NCBI GenBank assembly: GCA_016703605.1 | Contig: JADJBU010000005.1 | Span: forward strand, 124,001 to 188,000 | Length of the DNA: 64,000 nucleotides | From: Candidatus Villigracilis adiacens | GTDB lineage: Bacteria; Chloroflexota; Anaerolineae; Anaerolineales; Villigracilaceae | Direction of reading: 5' to 3' | Program-made: the position numbers and the translations under genes | In this document: in pieces, positions 24,481-33,803 of the stretch | Position numbering within the stretch: position 1 is the stretch's first letter | How the letters are laid out: the number at the start of each line of letters is the position of its first letter | The notes under the pieces: model-generated | Databases searched by the model: none | Told to the model about the DNA's origin: nothing | The model's input: the letters and a program-made list of their open reading frames with translations, nothing else

Positions 24481-26911
24481 CATACGCCAGCACTTCCCGA
24501 ATGGTCAGCCGCGCCGCATTTCTGGCGGGCAGCACCGAGCCGAGCACGGAAAGCAACAGCACCAACCCCAGCCAGATGGCATAGCCCTGATAGGTAAACA
24601 ACACATCAATGGGCGTCTCAAAGATGGCAATACTGACGATGAACGAAAGACCGTAGGTCAACGGAATGGACATAACAATCGCCAGCACAAAGGAGATGGC
24701 GCCGATCACAAAGCCTTCGCCGATCACCGTCCGCATCACGGCGCGGTCGTCCGCGCCAATGGCGCGCATGATGCCGATCTCGCGGGTGCGCTCCAGCACG
24801 TTCATACCCATCGTGCCGGTCAAACCCATCGCGCCGACGATGGCGGTCAGCACCGCCATGATGAGCAGAAAGACCACAAGGATGTCCAGGCTTTCAGAAA
24901 CAGAATCAAGCGAAGCCAAGCCCGGCTGCGCCTGGCGGAGTTTGAATCCGTTGTCGCGGAAATAATCGTCCAGCTTATCAGACATCAAATTCTGGAATTC
25001 CCGGTCGTGCCGGGTCGTCACCACGCGGAAGGAATAGGCGCGGTCGGTCAGGTTGGTGATCTTTTCGGCGTATTCCAACGGGGTATAGGCAAGCACGCCT
25101 TCGCGCCCGACGAACTTGAAGATGCCCACCACCTCCCAAACTTCCTCCTGACCATCCACTTTGAGGTAAAGCGAATCGCCGGGCTGCAATTCGGGATAAT
25201 ATTTCAACACGGCTTCGCTGATGGTGAGTTTACGGACATCCCCCGGCTGGATCCAGCGCCCCGCCGCGATCATTGGCTTGACCAGGTTCGTATCGGCGGG
25301 CGGCGCGAGCAGGTTGACGTTTTCCGCCACGGAGCCATCCGGGTATAACAATTCGATGCCGATGAACTGCCAGCCTTCCACGTCCTCCACCCCCTCCATT
25401 TGAAAGGCATATTGACGAATCTCATCCATGCGGTAGGCGCGGTCAAAATCGAGGGTCACATCGGCGCGGAAGTAACTGCCGATGTTCTCGGTATAGTCGC
25501 GCAGGCTGACGCGCACGTTGAACACGGCGATGAAGATCGCGCCGCCCATCGTCAGGGTGAAGAGAGTCAACAAAAGGCGGTTCGTGCGGCGGAAGGTGTT
25601 GCGCAATGAAATGATGAACGGACGCGGCAGGTGCATTCCCCGCGCAGCCAGGATGCGGGTCAGGCGCACCAGCGCCCAGTCCAGCCAGTTGACTCGCGGC
25701 TTTTCGCCCGCCACATGCGGCTTGCTTTCGTCGCCCGCTATGTCGTTGCTCAAGGCGCGCAGCACGGAAATCTTCGAACCGTTCAACACAGGCGCAAGCC
25801 CGGCAAAGAGCGGAACCAGCAGCCCCACGCCGACCTGAACAAAAAACGCGATGGGAACGATGCGATAACCCAGCAGTCCAAAGTTCAAATTGTCCGCGAT
25901 GAACTCCGCCAGCCCGTAAGCGCCCCAGCCGCCCAGCGGAATGGCGATCAGCAGGGACAGCGCGGCAAACGCCATGATGAGAGTCAGGTACATCGCAAAG
26001 ACCTGCCGGTTCCTGCCGCCCACCAGTTTGATCACGCCGATATGGCGCAAATGCTGGCTCAACAACGCGCTCAGGGTGTTGGCGATCAACGAACTGGAGA
26101 GGAAGACGATCAGCACGCCCAACGCCATCAAAATATAAAGCACGGCATTGATGGTATCGGTCATCGGGTGTTTGTTGCGTTCCGAATAGCGCGTGCGGAT
26201 GACCGTGTTGCCGTTCTTCTCCAGTTTATCCTTCAAGTCCGCGCCAAGCGCGCGGATATGAGGCAGGTCATTGGGCGACTCGGAAACGGTCAGGTAGACG
26301 CGGTTGAACAACTCCGGCTGCCGCAGGGTTTGCAGGGTGTCCATCACCGTAAAGGCGAAGGGCGGCGCGAGAAAATCATCCGCGCCGGTGCTGGCGTCCT
26401 GCACAATGCCGACCACCTTCAACTTTTTCGTCGTGCCGTCCGCCAGTTCAAAGACGAGATACTCGCCCACGGTCACATGGACTTTCTCCATATTCTTTTT
26501 ATTGAGGATGATCTCATCCTTGCCCGCTTCAGACTCACCCAAAATGGGGACCAGCAAATTGACCTCATTCTTGCTGAAATCTTCCACCGCGATCAGGTCA
26601 ATGGTCGTCCATTGGTTGCTGCCTTCGGGGCGGACGCGGTAATTGCTCACCCGCCTGCCCTCGGCATTCAACACGCCCTTGAAATTGCGGATGGACGACA
26701 ATACATCATCGTCGAAATTCGTCATACGCATTTCGACATTTGCGGGGTTGTTCGCCGCGTAGGATGCCCCCATGTCATTGGAGATGATCTCATACGCGCC
26801 GGTGATCACCCCAATGGAAAAGACGCCCACTGCAATGGACAAAACCACCAATGCGGTGCGCATGAAACTATCCCATAGATCGTGAAATACTTTTCGCCAA
26901 CGTGGTCGCAT
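24476..26911 (-). CDS. MacB/FtsX-type ABC transporter permease
   Basis: 811 residues from ATG 26911 (MRPRWRKVFHDLWDSFMRTA) with AAGGAAA upstream; a start at 26932 is less likely. It contains an N-terminal helix, a periplasmic MacB_PCD domain (about 45-240), an FtsX core of three helices (about 265-390), then a second helix-periplasmic-FtsX unit (ending GLTGTMGMNVLERTREIGIM and LGSVLPARNAARLTIREVLA). This is the long, duplicated FtsX type found in lipoprotein or peptide exporters. It has no ATPase domain; two ATPase genes lie upstream in the same operon. Substrate unknown. Confidence 0.92.
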   Translation of the reverse strand: MRPRWRKVFHDLWDSFMRTALVVLSIAVGVFSIGVITGAYEIISNDMGASYAANNPANVEMRMTNFDDDVLSSIRNFKGVLNAEGRRVSNYRVRPEGSNQWTTIDLIAVEDFSKNEVNLLVPILGESEAGKDEIILNKKNMEKVHVTVGEYLVFELADGTTKKLKVVGIVQDASTGADDFLAPPFAFTVMDTLQTLRQPELFNRVYLTVSESPNDLPHIRALGADLKDKLEKNGNTVIRTRYSERNKHPMTDTINAVLYILMALGVLIVFLSSSLIANTLSALLSQHLRHIGVIKLVGGRNRQVFAMYLTLIMAFAALSLLIAIPLGGWGAYGLAEFIADNLNFGLLGYRIVPIAFFVQVGVGLLVPLFAGLAPVLNGSKISVLRALSNDIAGDESKPHVAGEKPRVNWLDWALVRLTRILAARGMHLPRPFIISLRNTFRRTNRLLLTLFTLTMGGAIFIAVFNVRVSLRDYTENIGSYFRADVTLDFDRAYRMDEIRQYAFQMEGVEDVEGWQFIGIELLYPDGSVAENVNLLAPPADTNLVKPMIAAGRWIQPGDVRKLTISEAVLKYYPELQPGDSLYLKVDGQEEVWEVVGIFKFVGREGVLAYTPLEYAEKITNLTDRAYSFRVVTTRHDREFQNLMSDKLDDYFRDNGFKLRQAQPGLASLDSVSESLDILVVFLLIMAVLTAIVGAMGLTGTMGMNVLERTREIGIMRAIGADDRAVMRTVIGEGFVIGAISFVLAIVMSIPLTYGLSFIVSIAIFETPIDVLFTYQGYAIWLGLVLLLSVLGSVLPARNAARLTIREVLAYE

Positions 26912-26921
26912 AATTTCCTTG

Positions 26922-26976
26922 CCGTACCGCAATCTTTAGATTGCGCAAAGCAACCTGAAGGTTGCGATACAGGTTT
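26922..26976. repeat. Two short palindromes of the CGCAA-type family
   Basis: CGCAATCTTTAGATTGCG and GCAACCTGAAGGTTGC with GTACCGC before and GATACAGG after. They are related to those at 3260-3287, 9403-9455 and 10772-10790, with different but complementary stems. Confidence 0.65.
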
Positions 26977-26977
26977 T

Positions 26978-29047
26978 CTACTTCAACAGTTCGTTCAACT
27001 CGCCAGCCGAATACGGCTTGACGGTCACATCCTTCAAGCCGTCGCGCAGGTATTGGGTGACGCGCTCGGGGTTGATGGCAGAGGTGAGGATGACCGTTTT
27101 GGGCGCAAGACCAGCCCCGGAGAGGGCAGCCAGGACATCGGTCAGCGGAGCCGAGGCGATGTTTTCGTCCACCAGAATCAGATCGGCTTCGGGAAACTTC
27201 TTCAAGTCGGCGGAGTGGGTCAATTTGGTCTTTGTGCCTTTGAGCATTTCAGTCAAAAGATTTGCCCAATCGTCGTTATCGTCGATCAACAAAATATTTT
27301 TGACCGCGCCGGGTTGAGCCTGCTCAGCATCCACGCGGCCGCGCGGCATGAACATGGCAACGGTTGTGCCTTTGCCTGCTTCGCTGACGAGGGCGATGCG
27401 CCCCTGCGATTGCGAGACGACATGCATGGCGGCGGGCAGACCCAAACCATGATGCGATACGCCGCGCGTGGTGAAGAACGGCGACCAGACCTTGCGCTGG
27501 GTTTCATCGTTCATACCCGCGCCGTCGTCTTCGATGTCAATTTCCAATACGCCGCGTTCCTCGGTGGGACGCGCGCTCACCTTGATGGATTTCGCGCCCG
27601 CCTCGGCGGCATTTTGCAGGATGTTGCCAACCGCGCGGGTAAGCTGGGTCGAGTCGGCGATGACGTATGCGGCGGCGGGATCGATCTCGACCTTGAGCGT
27701 TTTTTGCGGAATGCCGCGCTGGAAGGCTGCGGTTTGAAGCACATCGGCAAAGAGGACCGGGCGCGGTTTCATTTCGCGCACCGCGCCGATGAGTTGTTCC
27801 TTCACCTGAATGATCTGAGCCGCGCTTTCGGAGATCATGTCGAGGTCTTCCTTGAGCGACTCGAGATCAACGCCGCCGTCGGCGATCTCTTCGCGCAGGC
27901 GGGCAACCGTCAGCGAGATGGGCAGCGTCTTGTTGCCGATCCAGTGAATGGCTTCGGTCGAGGCGGTGGTCAGCGCTTCGAAAACTTTATTGCGCAGAAT
28001 TTCGCTGTGCGCTTCCTTGAGTTCGTTGAGCAGATGCGCGTTATTGATCGCAACCGCGAGGTGTTCCGCCATCGTCAACAGCGTGGTGATGTCGTCTTCG
28101 CTGAACGCGCGTTCCTCCGAAGATTGAATTGTCACCGCGCCGAGAGTCTTGCCGCCATAAACAAGCGGCAGCGCCATCTCGGAACGGGTATGCGGCAGGT
28201 GCGGATTCTTGAAATGCACGCGCTCTTCGCCGACATCCAGCGCGATGCGCGCCTCGCCCATGGCGATACACGCGCCGATCATCGAGTCGGTACCGACGCG
28301 CAGTTTGTGCCCCTCCGCCAGCATGGCTTTGCCCGCCTTGCCATAGCCCGCGCGTAACACGGCGTACTCGCCCTGTTCATCGAGCAAAAAGACACCGGCA
28401 TAATACAAGCCGTAGGCTTCGCAAATAATGTTGACGGTTTGCGGCAGCAGCTGGTCGAGGTCGAGCAGCGACGCCACCTCCTTGCCGACGCGGTTGGCCG
28501 CCTTCAACAGACGCGAGCGGCGTTCCTCCTGCCGGTGCAGTTTGGAATTTTGAATGGCAATCGCAAGTTGATCCGCCATGGTTTGCAGCGCGTCAATATC
28601 CTCTTCGTGGAACGCCGCCTCTTCGGTGGACTGAACCGTGAGCGCGCCAATCGCCTCATCCGCGACGATGAGCGGAAGCGCCATCTCGGAGCGGGTCTTG
28701 GGCAGGTGCGGATTCTCGAAGAAGACCGCCTCCTCCCCCACGTCGAGGGCGATGCGTCCCTTCTTGTTGGCGATGCTCGCGCCGATCATCGAGTTGCCGC
28801 CGATGGCGAGCTTGTGACCCTCGCGCAGCATGGCTTTCCCGGCTTCGCCGCGTCCCGCTTTGAGGACGGCATACTGCGAGGCTTCGTCCACCAGGAAGAC
28901 GCCCGCATAGTAAAAGCCGAACTCATCGCTGATGATATCCACGGTGCGCTGGAAGAGTTCGTAGGGGTCCAAAATGGTGGTGATGTTCTTCGCCGCGCGG
29001 GCGGAGGCTTTCAATAATTTTGCATGTCGTTCGATGTTGTTGGTCAT
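26978..29047 (-). CDS. GAF-GAF histidine kinase with C-terminal receiver domain
   Basis: 689 residues from ATG 29047; that start has GGAG seven bases upstream, unlike the ATG at 29059. Two GAF domains (about 20-165 and 180-340) of the same type (YYAGVFLVDEAS, TRSEMALPLIVAD, ALTVQS). A phosphoacceptor-like helix has EAIHWIGNKTLPI. The ATPase domain has NILQNAAEAGA, DIEDDGAGM and HHGLGLPAAMHVV. The receiver (about 575-689) starts ILLIDDNDDWANLL and keeps its Asp in LILVDENIA and Lys in VTVKPYSAGE. No membrane segment, so it senses inside the cell. In the exporter operon. Confidence 0.9.
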   Translation of the reverse strand: MTNNIERHAKLLKASARAAKNITTILDPYELFQRTVDIISDEFGFYYAGVFLVDEASQYAVLKAGRGEAGKAMLREGHKLAIGGNSMIGASIANKKGRIALDVGEEAVFFENPHLPKTRSEMALPLIVADEAIGALTVQSTEEAAFHEEDIDALQTMADQLAIAIQNSKLHRQEERRSRLLKAANRVGKEVASLLDLDQLLPQTVNIICEAYGLYYAGVFLLDEQGEYAVLRAGYGKAGKAMLAEGHKLRVGTDSMIGACIAMGEARIALDVGEERVHFKNPHLPHTRSEMALPLVYGGKTLGAVTIQSSEERAFSEDDITTLLTMAEHLAVAINNAHLLNELKEAHSEILRNKVFEALTTASTEAIHWIGNKTLPISLTVARLREEIADGGVDLESLKEDLDMISESAAQIIQVKEQLIGAVREMKPRPVLFADVLQTAAFQRGIPQKTLKVEIDPAAAYVIADSTQLTRAVGNILQNAAEAGAKSIKVSARPTEERGVLEIDIEDDGAGMNDETQRKVWSPFFTTRGVSHHGLGLPAAMHVVSQSQGRIALVSEAGKGTTVAMFMPRGRVDAEQAQPGAVKNILLIDDNDDWANLLTEMLKGTKTKLTHSADLKKFPEADLILVDENIASAPLTDVLAALSGAGLAPKTVILTSAINPERVTQYLRDGLKDVTVKPYSAGELNELLK

Positions 29048-29063
29048 AGGGTTCTCCATAGAT

Positions 29064-29092
29064 TTCCGAAGTCTCAGAGACTTCGGAAGTCG
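29064..29092. repeat. Palindrome TTCCGAAGTC type
   Basis: TTCCGAAGTCTC AGA GACTTCGGAA, between the kinase and the response regulator. A close relative lies at 54050-54083. Confidence 0.65.
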
Positions 29093-29095
29093 GGT

Positions 29096-29479
29096 TTAAG
29101 AATTCAATATCTTCTGGATCAACTCCACCAGTCCCTGCTCGCGCCCTTTCACGAAGAAAGCGGATGCGCCCCTGGAGACGGCGTCCCTGGCTTTGTTTAC
29201 TTCATCGTAGGCGGTCAAAATGACCACAGGCAGGTTGGCGCGTTTTTTCTTCAAATCCGCCAGCAGGTCCAGCCCGGCATCATTCTTGGGCACGCCGTCG
29301 AAACCGGGCATGTTCAAGTCCAGCACGGCAATATCCACTGCGGCGGCGTTCTGCGCGAAGACCTCGCTGCCGGTCTTGCAATCGGGCGCGGTCAACACAT
29401 CATAGCCCGCCCGCAGGAGAGTCTTCTCCAAACTGCGCTGGATCAATTTTTCATCGTCAACTAAAAGTACGGTCGTCAT
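29096..29479 (-). CDS. Single-domain response regulator (CheY-like)
   Basis: 127 residues, receiver domain only. VLLVDDEKLIQRSL gives the acidic pair, IAVLDLNMPGFDG the phosphorylation Asp (about residue 52), VVILTAYDE the Thr and SAFFVKGREQ the Lys. After MPGFDG comes a short insert (VPKNDAGLDLL) that is longer than usual. With no output domain it likely passes phosphate between the two kinases around it. Located between two kinase genes on the same strand. Confidence 0.92.
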   Translation of the reverse strand: MTTVLLVDDEKLIQRSLEKTLLRAGYDVLTAPDCKTGSEVFAQNAAAVDIAVLDLNMPGFDGVPKNDAGLDLLADLKKKRANLPVVILTAYDEVNKARDAVSRGASAFFVKGREQGLVELIQKILNS

Positions 29480-29502
29480 TCATTCCTCCGAGGTTTTGTA
29501 CT

Positions 29503-29535
29503 AGACCTGACAGGTTTTAAAAACCTGTCAGGTCT
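29503..29535. repeat. Palindrome AGACCTGACAGGTTT (single copy)
   Basis: A perfect palindrome with arms AGACCTGACAGGTTTT and AAAACCTGTCAGGTCT. Same arms as the 148-bp array at 39597-41475 and the in-gene copy at 45713-45745. Confidence 0.85.
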
Positions 29536-29539
29536 TAAT

Positions 29540-31438
29540 TTACGATAACTTCTCCGCAGGCAGGCGCACAAAGAACGTCGCACCCTTGCCCGCTTCGCTC
29601 TGCAACCAGATCTTCCCGCCGTGCTGGTTCACGATCTGCATCACGGCAGAAAGCCCCAGCCCTGTGCCGCCCGAGCCGCCCTTTGTGGTGAAGAACGACA
29701 CCCAGATTTTTTCCTGAATTTCCTTTGGGATACCGGGTCCGTTATCGCGCACAGAGACAAGCACAAAATCACCATCACTCCGACGCCCGTCCACAAAAAT
29801 CCTTGGCTCGGCGGTCTCCGCGTTCGTCAACGCCTCCCAGGCGTTCTTGATCAAATTATTGAAAACCTGCTCCACCTGGCGCGCGTCCACATGCGCGGGC
29901 GGCATGTCCTCCGCCCAGGTCAATTCAACCGCGCCATGCGGCAAGCCCATACTCTCGACCGTGTTCGTGATCATCTCGCGCAAAGACACCGGCGCGTCAT
30001 TGCGCTGCCTTGCCGGTCCGATCAAGCCTTCCTTGATATCAAGGATGGTCCTGGCGCTGTTCTCGGCAATGTCCAAATCTTCGATCAACGATTCTACGCT
30101 GACCAACGCCTGCAAACGATCCGGCTTCATGGCAGACATCTCCGCCAGAATCTTTTCCAAATCCAAGCCGGATGCCTGCGCCTCTTCCCGGACCGTTTGA
30201 ACTGCCGCCGCCAAAGAGGCATTGTCCAACTCTGAATCCTTTACCTGCGCCGCCAACGCCAGCAGGTATTGGATATCCTCCCGCGCGCGCCGCACACTGC
30301 CCGGGATGGGCGCCGCCTTGTTGCCCACCCAATGGATGGCTTCGCCCGTGGCGGTGGCAATGGCTTCGAATGTTTTCGTTCGCAGCAATTCCGCATTCGC
30401 CGATTCGAGGTCTTTCATCAAATTGGCGTTGTTGATCGCAATGGCGATCTGATCCGCCATCGCCTGCAAGGACGCAATATCCTCCTCATTGAAGGCGTTC
30501 AATTCATTGCTCTGCACCGTCACCGCGCCGACGGAGGTGGAATTAACGATCAGCGGCAGGGCCATCTCGGAACGGGTATCCGGCAGATACGGGTTCTTGA
30601 AGCGCGAAGGTTCGCCCGCCACATCCAGGGCAATCTGCGCCTGCCGGGTCAGGATCGAACGCCCGATCATGGATTTTTCATCAATGGGCAGTTTGTAATT
30701 GGCTTCGAGCATTTTGCGCCCCGCCAGCGCATACCCGGCGCGCAGCCCCGCCCATTTGCGATCCTCTAAAACGAGGAAAATACCTGAATAGTAGAAATTA
30801 AACTCGCTGCAAATAATATTGACCGTATGCCGCAACAGATCGGTCAGGTCCAGGATGGATGTGACCATTTGCCCGACGCGGGCAGCCGTTTCGAGAAGCT
30901 TGTGCCTGCGCTCCAGCATGGAAAACATCCTCTGGTTTTGCTGGAGCAGGTATTTATTGCGTTCGACCGTATTCGTCAACTGGCGGGTCTGGTCTTCGAT
31001 CTTGGTCGCCAGTTCCTGTTGATATTCGCGCAGGTAGCCCTCCGCATCCTCCAGTTCGTCAACCCTGCCATGCAAATATGCCGTGACCAGATCTTCAAAG
31101 TCGTCGTCGATGGGCTTGGGTATGAATCCCACTGCGCCGGCCGCCAGCGCCCGTTCCCGCGCTCCCGGCGTCGTATCGCCCGAAACGACAACGATCGGCG
31201 TCCCCGGCAGCATTTTGCGCAGACGGGTTGCGGCTTCGCTGCTGGTCATGTGCGAAAGATTGTTATCCAGCAGGATCAGGTTCGGCATGGTCTCGCCCGC
31301 CAGCCCCAACCCATCGAGCGGATTCACCGCCTCAAGCACAACATAATGATAGGCGAGCAAACGCCGCACAAGCGAACGGGATTCGTCGCTGTCTGCGATG
31401 TAAAGCACTTGCGGAAGTTTGCGCGGGTCGGAGTTCAT
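29540..31438 (-). CDS. Receiver-GAF histidine kinase
   Basis: 632 residues. N-terminal receiver (about 8-125: VLYIADSDESRSLVRRLLAY, NLILLDNNLSHM with Asp, IVVVSGDT, FIPKPIDDD with Lys), a coiled coil (about 130-185), one GAF domain (about 200-345), the box EAIHWVGNKAAPI, and a canonical ATPase domain (FNNLIKNAWEAL, VRDNGPGIPKE, FTTKGGSGGTGLGLSAVM). Soluble. The GAF domain and HW-box resemble those of the kinase at 26978, so the two are paralogues. Probably a phosphorelay around the exporter. Confidence 0.92.
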   Translation of the reverse strand: MNSDPRKLPQVLYIADSDESRSLVRRLLAYHYVVLEAVNPLDGLGLAGETMPNLILLDNNLSHMTSSEAATRLRKMLPGTPIVVVSGDTTPGARERALAAGAVGFIPKPIDDDFEDLVTAYLHGRVDELEDAEGYLREYQQELATKIEDQTRQLTNTVERNKYLLQQNQRMFSMLERRHKLLETAARVGQMVTSILDLTDLLRHTVNIICSEFNFYYSGIFLVLEDRKWAGLRAGYALAGRKMLEANYKLPIDEKSMIGRSILTRQAQIALDVAGEPSRFKNPYLPDTRSEMALPLIVNSTSVGAVTVQSNELNAFNEEDIASLQAMADQIAIAINNANLMKDLESANAELLRTKTFEAIATATGEAIHWVGNKAAPIPGSVRRAREDIQYLLALAAQVKDSELDNASLAAAVQTVREEAQASGLDLEKILAEMSAMKPDRLQALVSVESLIEDLDIAENSARTILDIKEGLIGPARQRNDAPVSLREMITNTVESMGLPHGAVELTWAEDMPPAHVDARQVEQVFNNLIKNAWEALTNAETAEPRIFVDGRRSDGDFVLVSVRDNGPGIPKEIQEKIWVSFFTTKGGSGGTGLGLSAVMQIVNQHGGKIWLQSEAGKGATFFVRLPAEKLS

Positions 31439-31514
31439 CGAGTTACTTAATTCTGCACCAAAACGTTCACTTTGCGGTCATGGCGCAAGGCAAGCCTTGC
31501 GTTGCCAAGACTGG

Positions 31515-32690
31515 TTACTTCCTGCCGCCCCTCGGGTCTGCCATGCGGTGTTCCTGCAAACGCTTTTGCACGACTTTGCCGACCGCTTCCATCGTGACCG
31601 GTGATTCTTCCATCACGCGGTTATAGTCGCCGCGGGGGATTGCCAGCACCTCCACGGGAGCCCTGCCAGCCCGCACGTTCGCAATCGACCTGCCGCCGCG
31701 CAGTAGTTCGGCTTCGCCGAAGAATTCATTCGCGCCCAGCCGTGAAAGAACGGTCTCTTTGCTGCGCTGTTTTTGCAGGACAACCTCCACTTCGCCTTTG
31801 CGGATGACATAGAAGTGATTCAATTTTTCATCACGAGAAATGATGGCTTCATGCGGCTGGTACACCCTGCGTTCCGCCAGTTTGGTGAATTCCAGCATGT
31901 GGCGGTGGCGCAATTGCGGAAGTCCGCGCGAGATGGTTTCGTCGATCAGTTCGCCGTCGGAGATGATGATGTTGCGGTGGGTGCGCGAGGTCAGCGACGG
32001 GTCGTGCGTGACCATGACGATGGTCTTGCCCTGTTGAACAAAATGTTCGAACAGCCCGATGATGGTATCGGAGGAACGCGTATCGAGATTGCCCGTCGGT
32101 TCGTCGGCGATGAGCAGGGGCGGGTCGCAAGCCATGGCGCGCGCGATCGCCGCCAACTGCTGCTGACCGGTGGAGACCAGCACGGGCAGTTTATTGGCGA
32201 ATTTTTCCAAGCCGACCAGTTCCAAAAGTTCCAATGCGCGCACGGGGCGCAGATCAAAGTCGTACATGTCCACGTAATCCATCGGGAGCATGACGTTTTC
32301 GAGCAGGGTCAGCATGGGCAGGAGTTGAAAGAACTGGAAGACGATGCCGAGATTCTTTCCGCGCCATTTGGAACGCTGGCTTTCGCTCACGCCGGTGTAA
32401 ATATCGGTATGGTTGACGATGACCTGCCCGCTGGTGGGATGGTCTATGCCGGTGATCATGTTCAGCAGGGTGGATTTTCCGCTGCCCGATTTGCCGACGA
32501 TGGAAACGAATTCGCCGCGGTCGATCTGCAAGTCCACGCCTTTGAGGACGGTAAACTCGCCCGCCGCGTTTGAAAATTTCTTGACGACGCCGCGCATTTC
32601 GATGATCGCTTCCGGGGCGGCATCGCTCACTTTTTGCAGAACAGGCTTCGGCTGGGTCCGATGCGGGGGGGCGCTTCGTCTGGATGTCAT
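31515..32690 (-). CDS. ABC transporter ATPase fused to a cyclic-nucleotide-binding domain
   Basis: 391 residues. ATPase (about 28-250): Walker A VSIVGKSGSGKSTLLNMI, Q-loop VFQFFQLLPMLTLLENVM, Walker B LLIADEPTGNLD, switch His in MVTHDPSL. The signature motif reads VSTGQQQLAAIARA instead of LSGGQQQR, a real departure that may weaken ATP use. The C-terminus (about 265-385) is a cNMP-binding domain (RVYQPHEAIISRDEKLNHFY, GANEFFGEAELLRGGRSIAN, VRAGRAPVEVLAIP) with the FGE and R contact residues. Likely regulated by cAMP-like ligands or by protein contact. Overlaps the start region of the next gene by four bases. Confidence 0.92.
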   Translation of the reverse strand: MTSRRSAPPHRTQPKPVLQKVSDAAPEAIIEMRGVVKKFSNAAGEFTVLKGVDLQIDRGEFVSIVGKSGSGKSTLLNMITGIDHPTSGQVIVNHTDIYTGVSESQRSKWRGKNLGIVFQFFQLLPMLTLLENVMLPMDYVDMYDFDLRPVRALELLELVGLEKFANKLPVLVSTGQQQLAAIARAMACDPPLLIADEPTGNLDTRSSDTIIGLFEHFVQQGKTIVMVTHDPSLTSRTHRNIIISDGELIDETISRGLPQLRHRHMLEFTKLAERRVYQPHEAIISRDEKLNHFYVIRKGEVEVVLQKQRSKETVLSRLGANEFFGEAELLRGGRSIANVRAGRAPVEVLAIPRGDYNRVMEESPVTMEAVGKVVQKRLQEHRMADPRGGRK

Positions 32691-33421
32691 GCTTTACGTC
32701 TCCCCTTCGCCTTTGCAGACGGTGTTATTTCATCCTGCAATTCCCCGTCCGCGAGGGTCAGGCAGCGGGTGAAGCGGCTTTTCAAACCCATGTCGTGCGT
32801 GACCATGACGATGGTTTTGCCGCGCTCGGAGGCGAGCCGGGAGAATACGTCGAAGATGTGATCGGCGGTGACGGAGTCGAGGCTGCCGGTGGGTTCGTCG
32901 GCGACGAGGATGTCGGGGTCGTTGGCGAGGGCGCGCGCAATGGCGACGCGCTGCTGCTGCCCGCCGGAGATCAGGGCTGGAAGTTTTTCGGCGTGTTCCT
33001 CGATCTCGACCAGGCGCAGGAGTTCCATTGCCTTCTCGCGCGATTCGCGCGGTTTGAAATTGCCCGCCAGGTCCATCGGCAGGGTGATGTTTTCGACGAG
33101 GGTCAGCATGGGCAGCAGTTGAAAGGACTGATAGATCACGCCCATGGTCTGTCCGCGCCAGAGGGCTTTTTCATCTTCGGTCAGGCGATGCACCGATACC
33201 CGCCCGCCATTTGAATTGACGAGCACTTCGCCGGTTGAAAGTTCGTCCACGCCGTTGATCATGTTCAGCAGGGTGGATTTGCCCGCGCCGGATTTTCCGA
33301 CCACGCCCAGGAACTCGCCTTTGTTGACGGTCAGGTTGATGTTCTTTAACGCGGGAAAGTCTCCGGCGGCTGTGGAATAGGTTTTGGATAGGTTTGTTAT
33401 TTCGATTAGAGATGTGTTCAT
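32687..33421 (-). CDS. ABC transporter ATP-binding protein, LolD/MacB type
   Basis: 244 residues, complete ATPase. Walker A LGVVGKSGAGKSTLLNMI, Q-loop IYQSFQLLPMLTLVENI, signature ISGGQQQRVAIARAL, Walker B ILVADEPTGSLD, switch MVTHDMGL. It is the canonical partner of the unusual ATPase next to it; the two may form a heterodimer with one full and one degenerate site. Its stop overlaps the ATG of the cNMP-ATPase gene. Confidence 0.93.
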   Translation of the reverse strand: MNTSLIEITNLSKTYSTAAGDFPALKNINLTVNKGEFLGVVGKSGAGKSTLLNMINGVDELSTGEVLVNSNGGRVSVHRLTEDEKALWRGQTMGVIYQSFQLLPMLTLVENITLPMDLAGNFKPRESREKAMELLRLVEIEEHAEKLPALISGGQQQRVAIARALANDPDILVADEPTGSLDSVTADHIFDVFSRLASERGKTIVMVTHDMGLKSRFTRCLTLADGELQDEITPSAKAKGRRKA

Positions 33422-33485
33422 AACCTGAATTTCATTTTACTGCCATTGTCCAGTCGGTTTTATTTCAATACTTTGCAAAGTGTTT

Positions 33486-33803
33486 TCAGTTGGCGTCGGC
33501 GGTCTTCTTCATAAACTCCTGCACCTGCTGGCGGTATTTTGCCAGCGCCTTTTGCCCGGCAGCGGTGAGTTTGCAGATCGTGAGCGGCAGTTTTCCCTTG
33601 AATGTTTTTTCGATCCTGACGTAACCGGTCTCTTCCAGGCGGGAGAGATGCGCGGACAAGTTTCCCTTGGTCAGCCCGGTTTCGCGCTGTAAAAAGAGGA
33701 AGTCCGCGCTCACCACCCCGGAGAGGATGGTTAGAATCAGCAGGCGCGCCGGTTCATGGATGATGCGGTCGAGGTCGGTCAGGGAGCGCAGCCCGTCAGT
33801 CAT
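33486..33803 (-). CDS. Winged-helix transcriptional regulator
   Basis: 105 residues. The pattern is DLDRIIHEPARLLILTILSG (helix 1), FLFLQRETGLTKGNLSAHLS (helix-turn-helix), RLEETGYVRIEKTF with a wing and LTAAGQKALAKYRQQVQEF (C-terminal helix). It belongs to the small MarR/ArsR-like HTH_34 group that often pairs with a membrane protein and an ABC transporter. Its start overlaps the end of the membrane protein gene by eight bases. It probably binds the paired palindrome at 34446-34472. Confidence 0.9.
   Translation of the reverse strand: MTDGLRSLTDLDRIIHEPARLLILTILSGVVSADFLFLQRETGLTKGNLSAHLSRLEETGYVRIEKTFKGKLPLTICKLTAAGQKALAKYRQQVQEFMKKTADAN

Noticed and set aside
25631..28357. Long plus-strand frames (415 and 491 codons)
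   Set aside because: Antisense to the permease and the kinase; composition and lack of start sites mark them as shadows.
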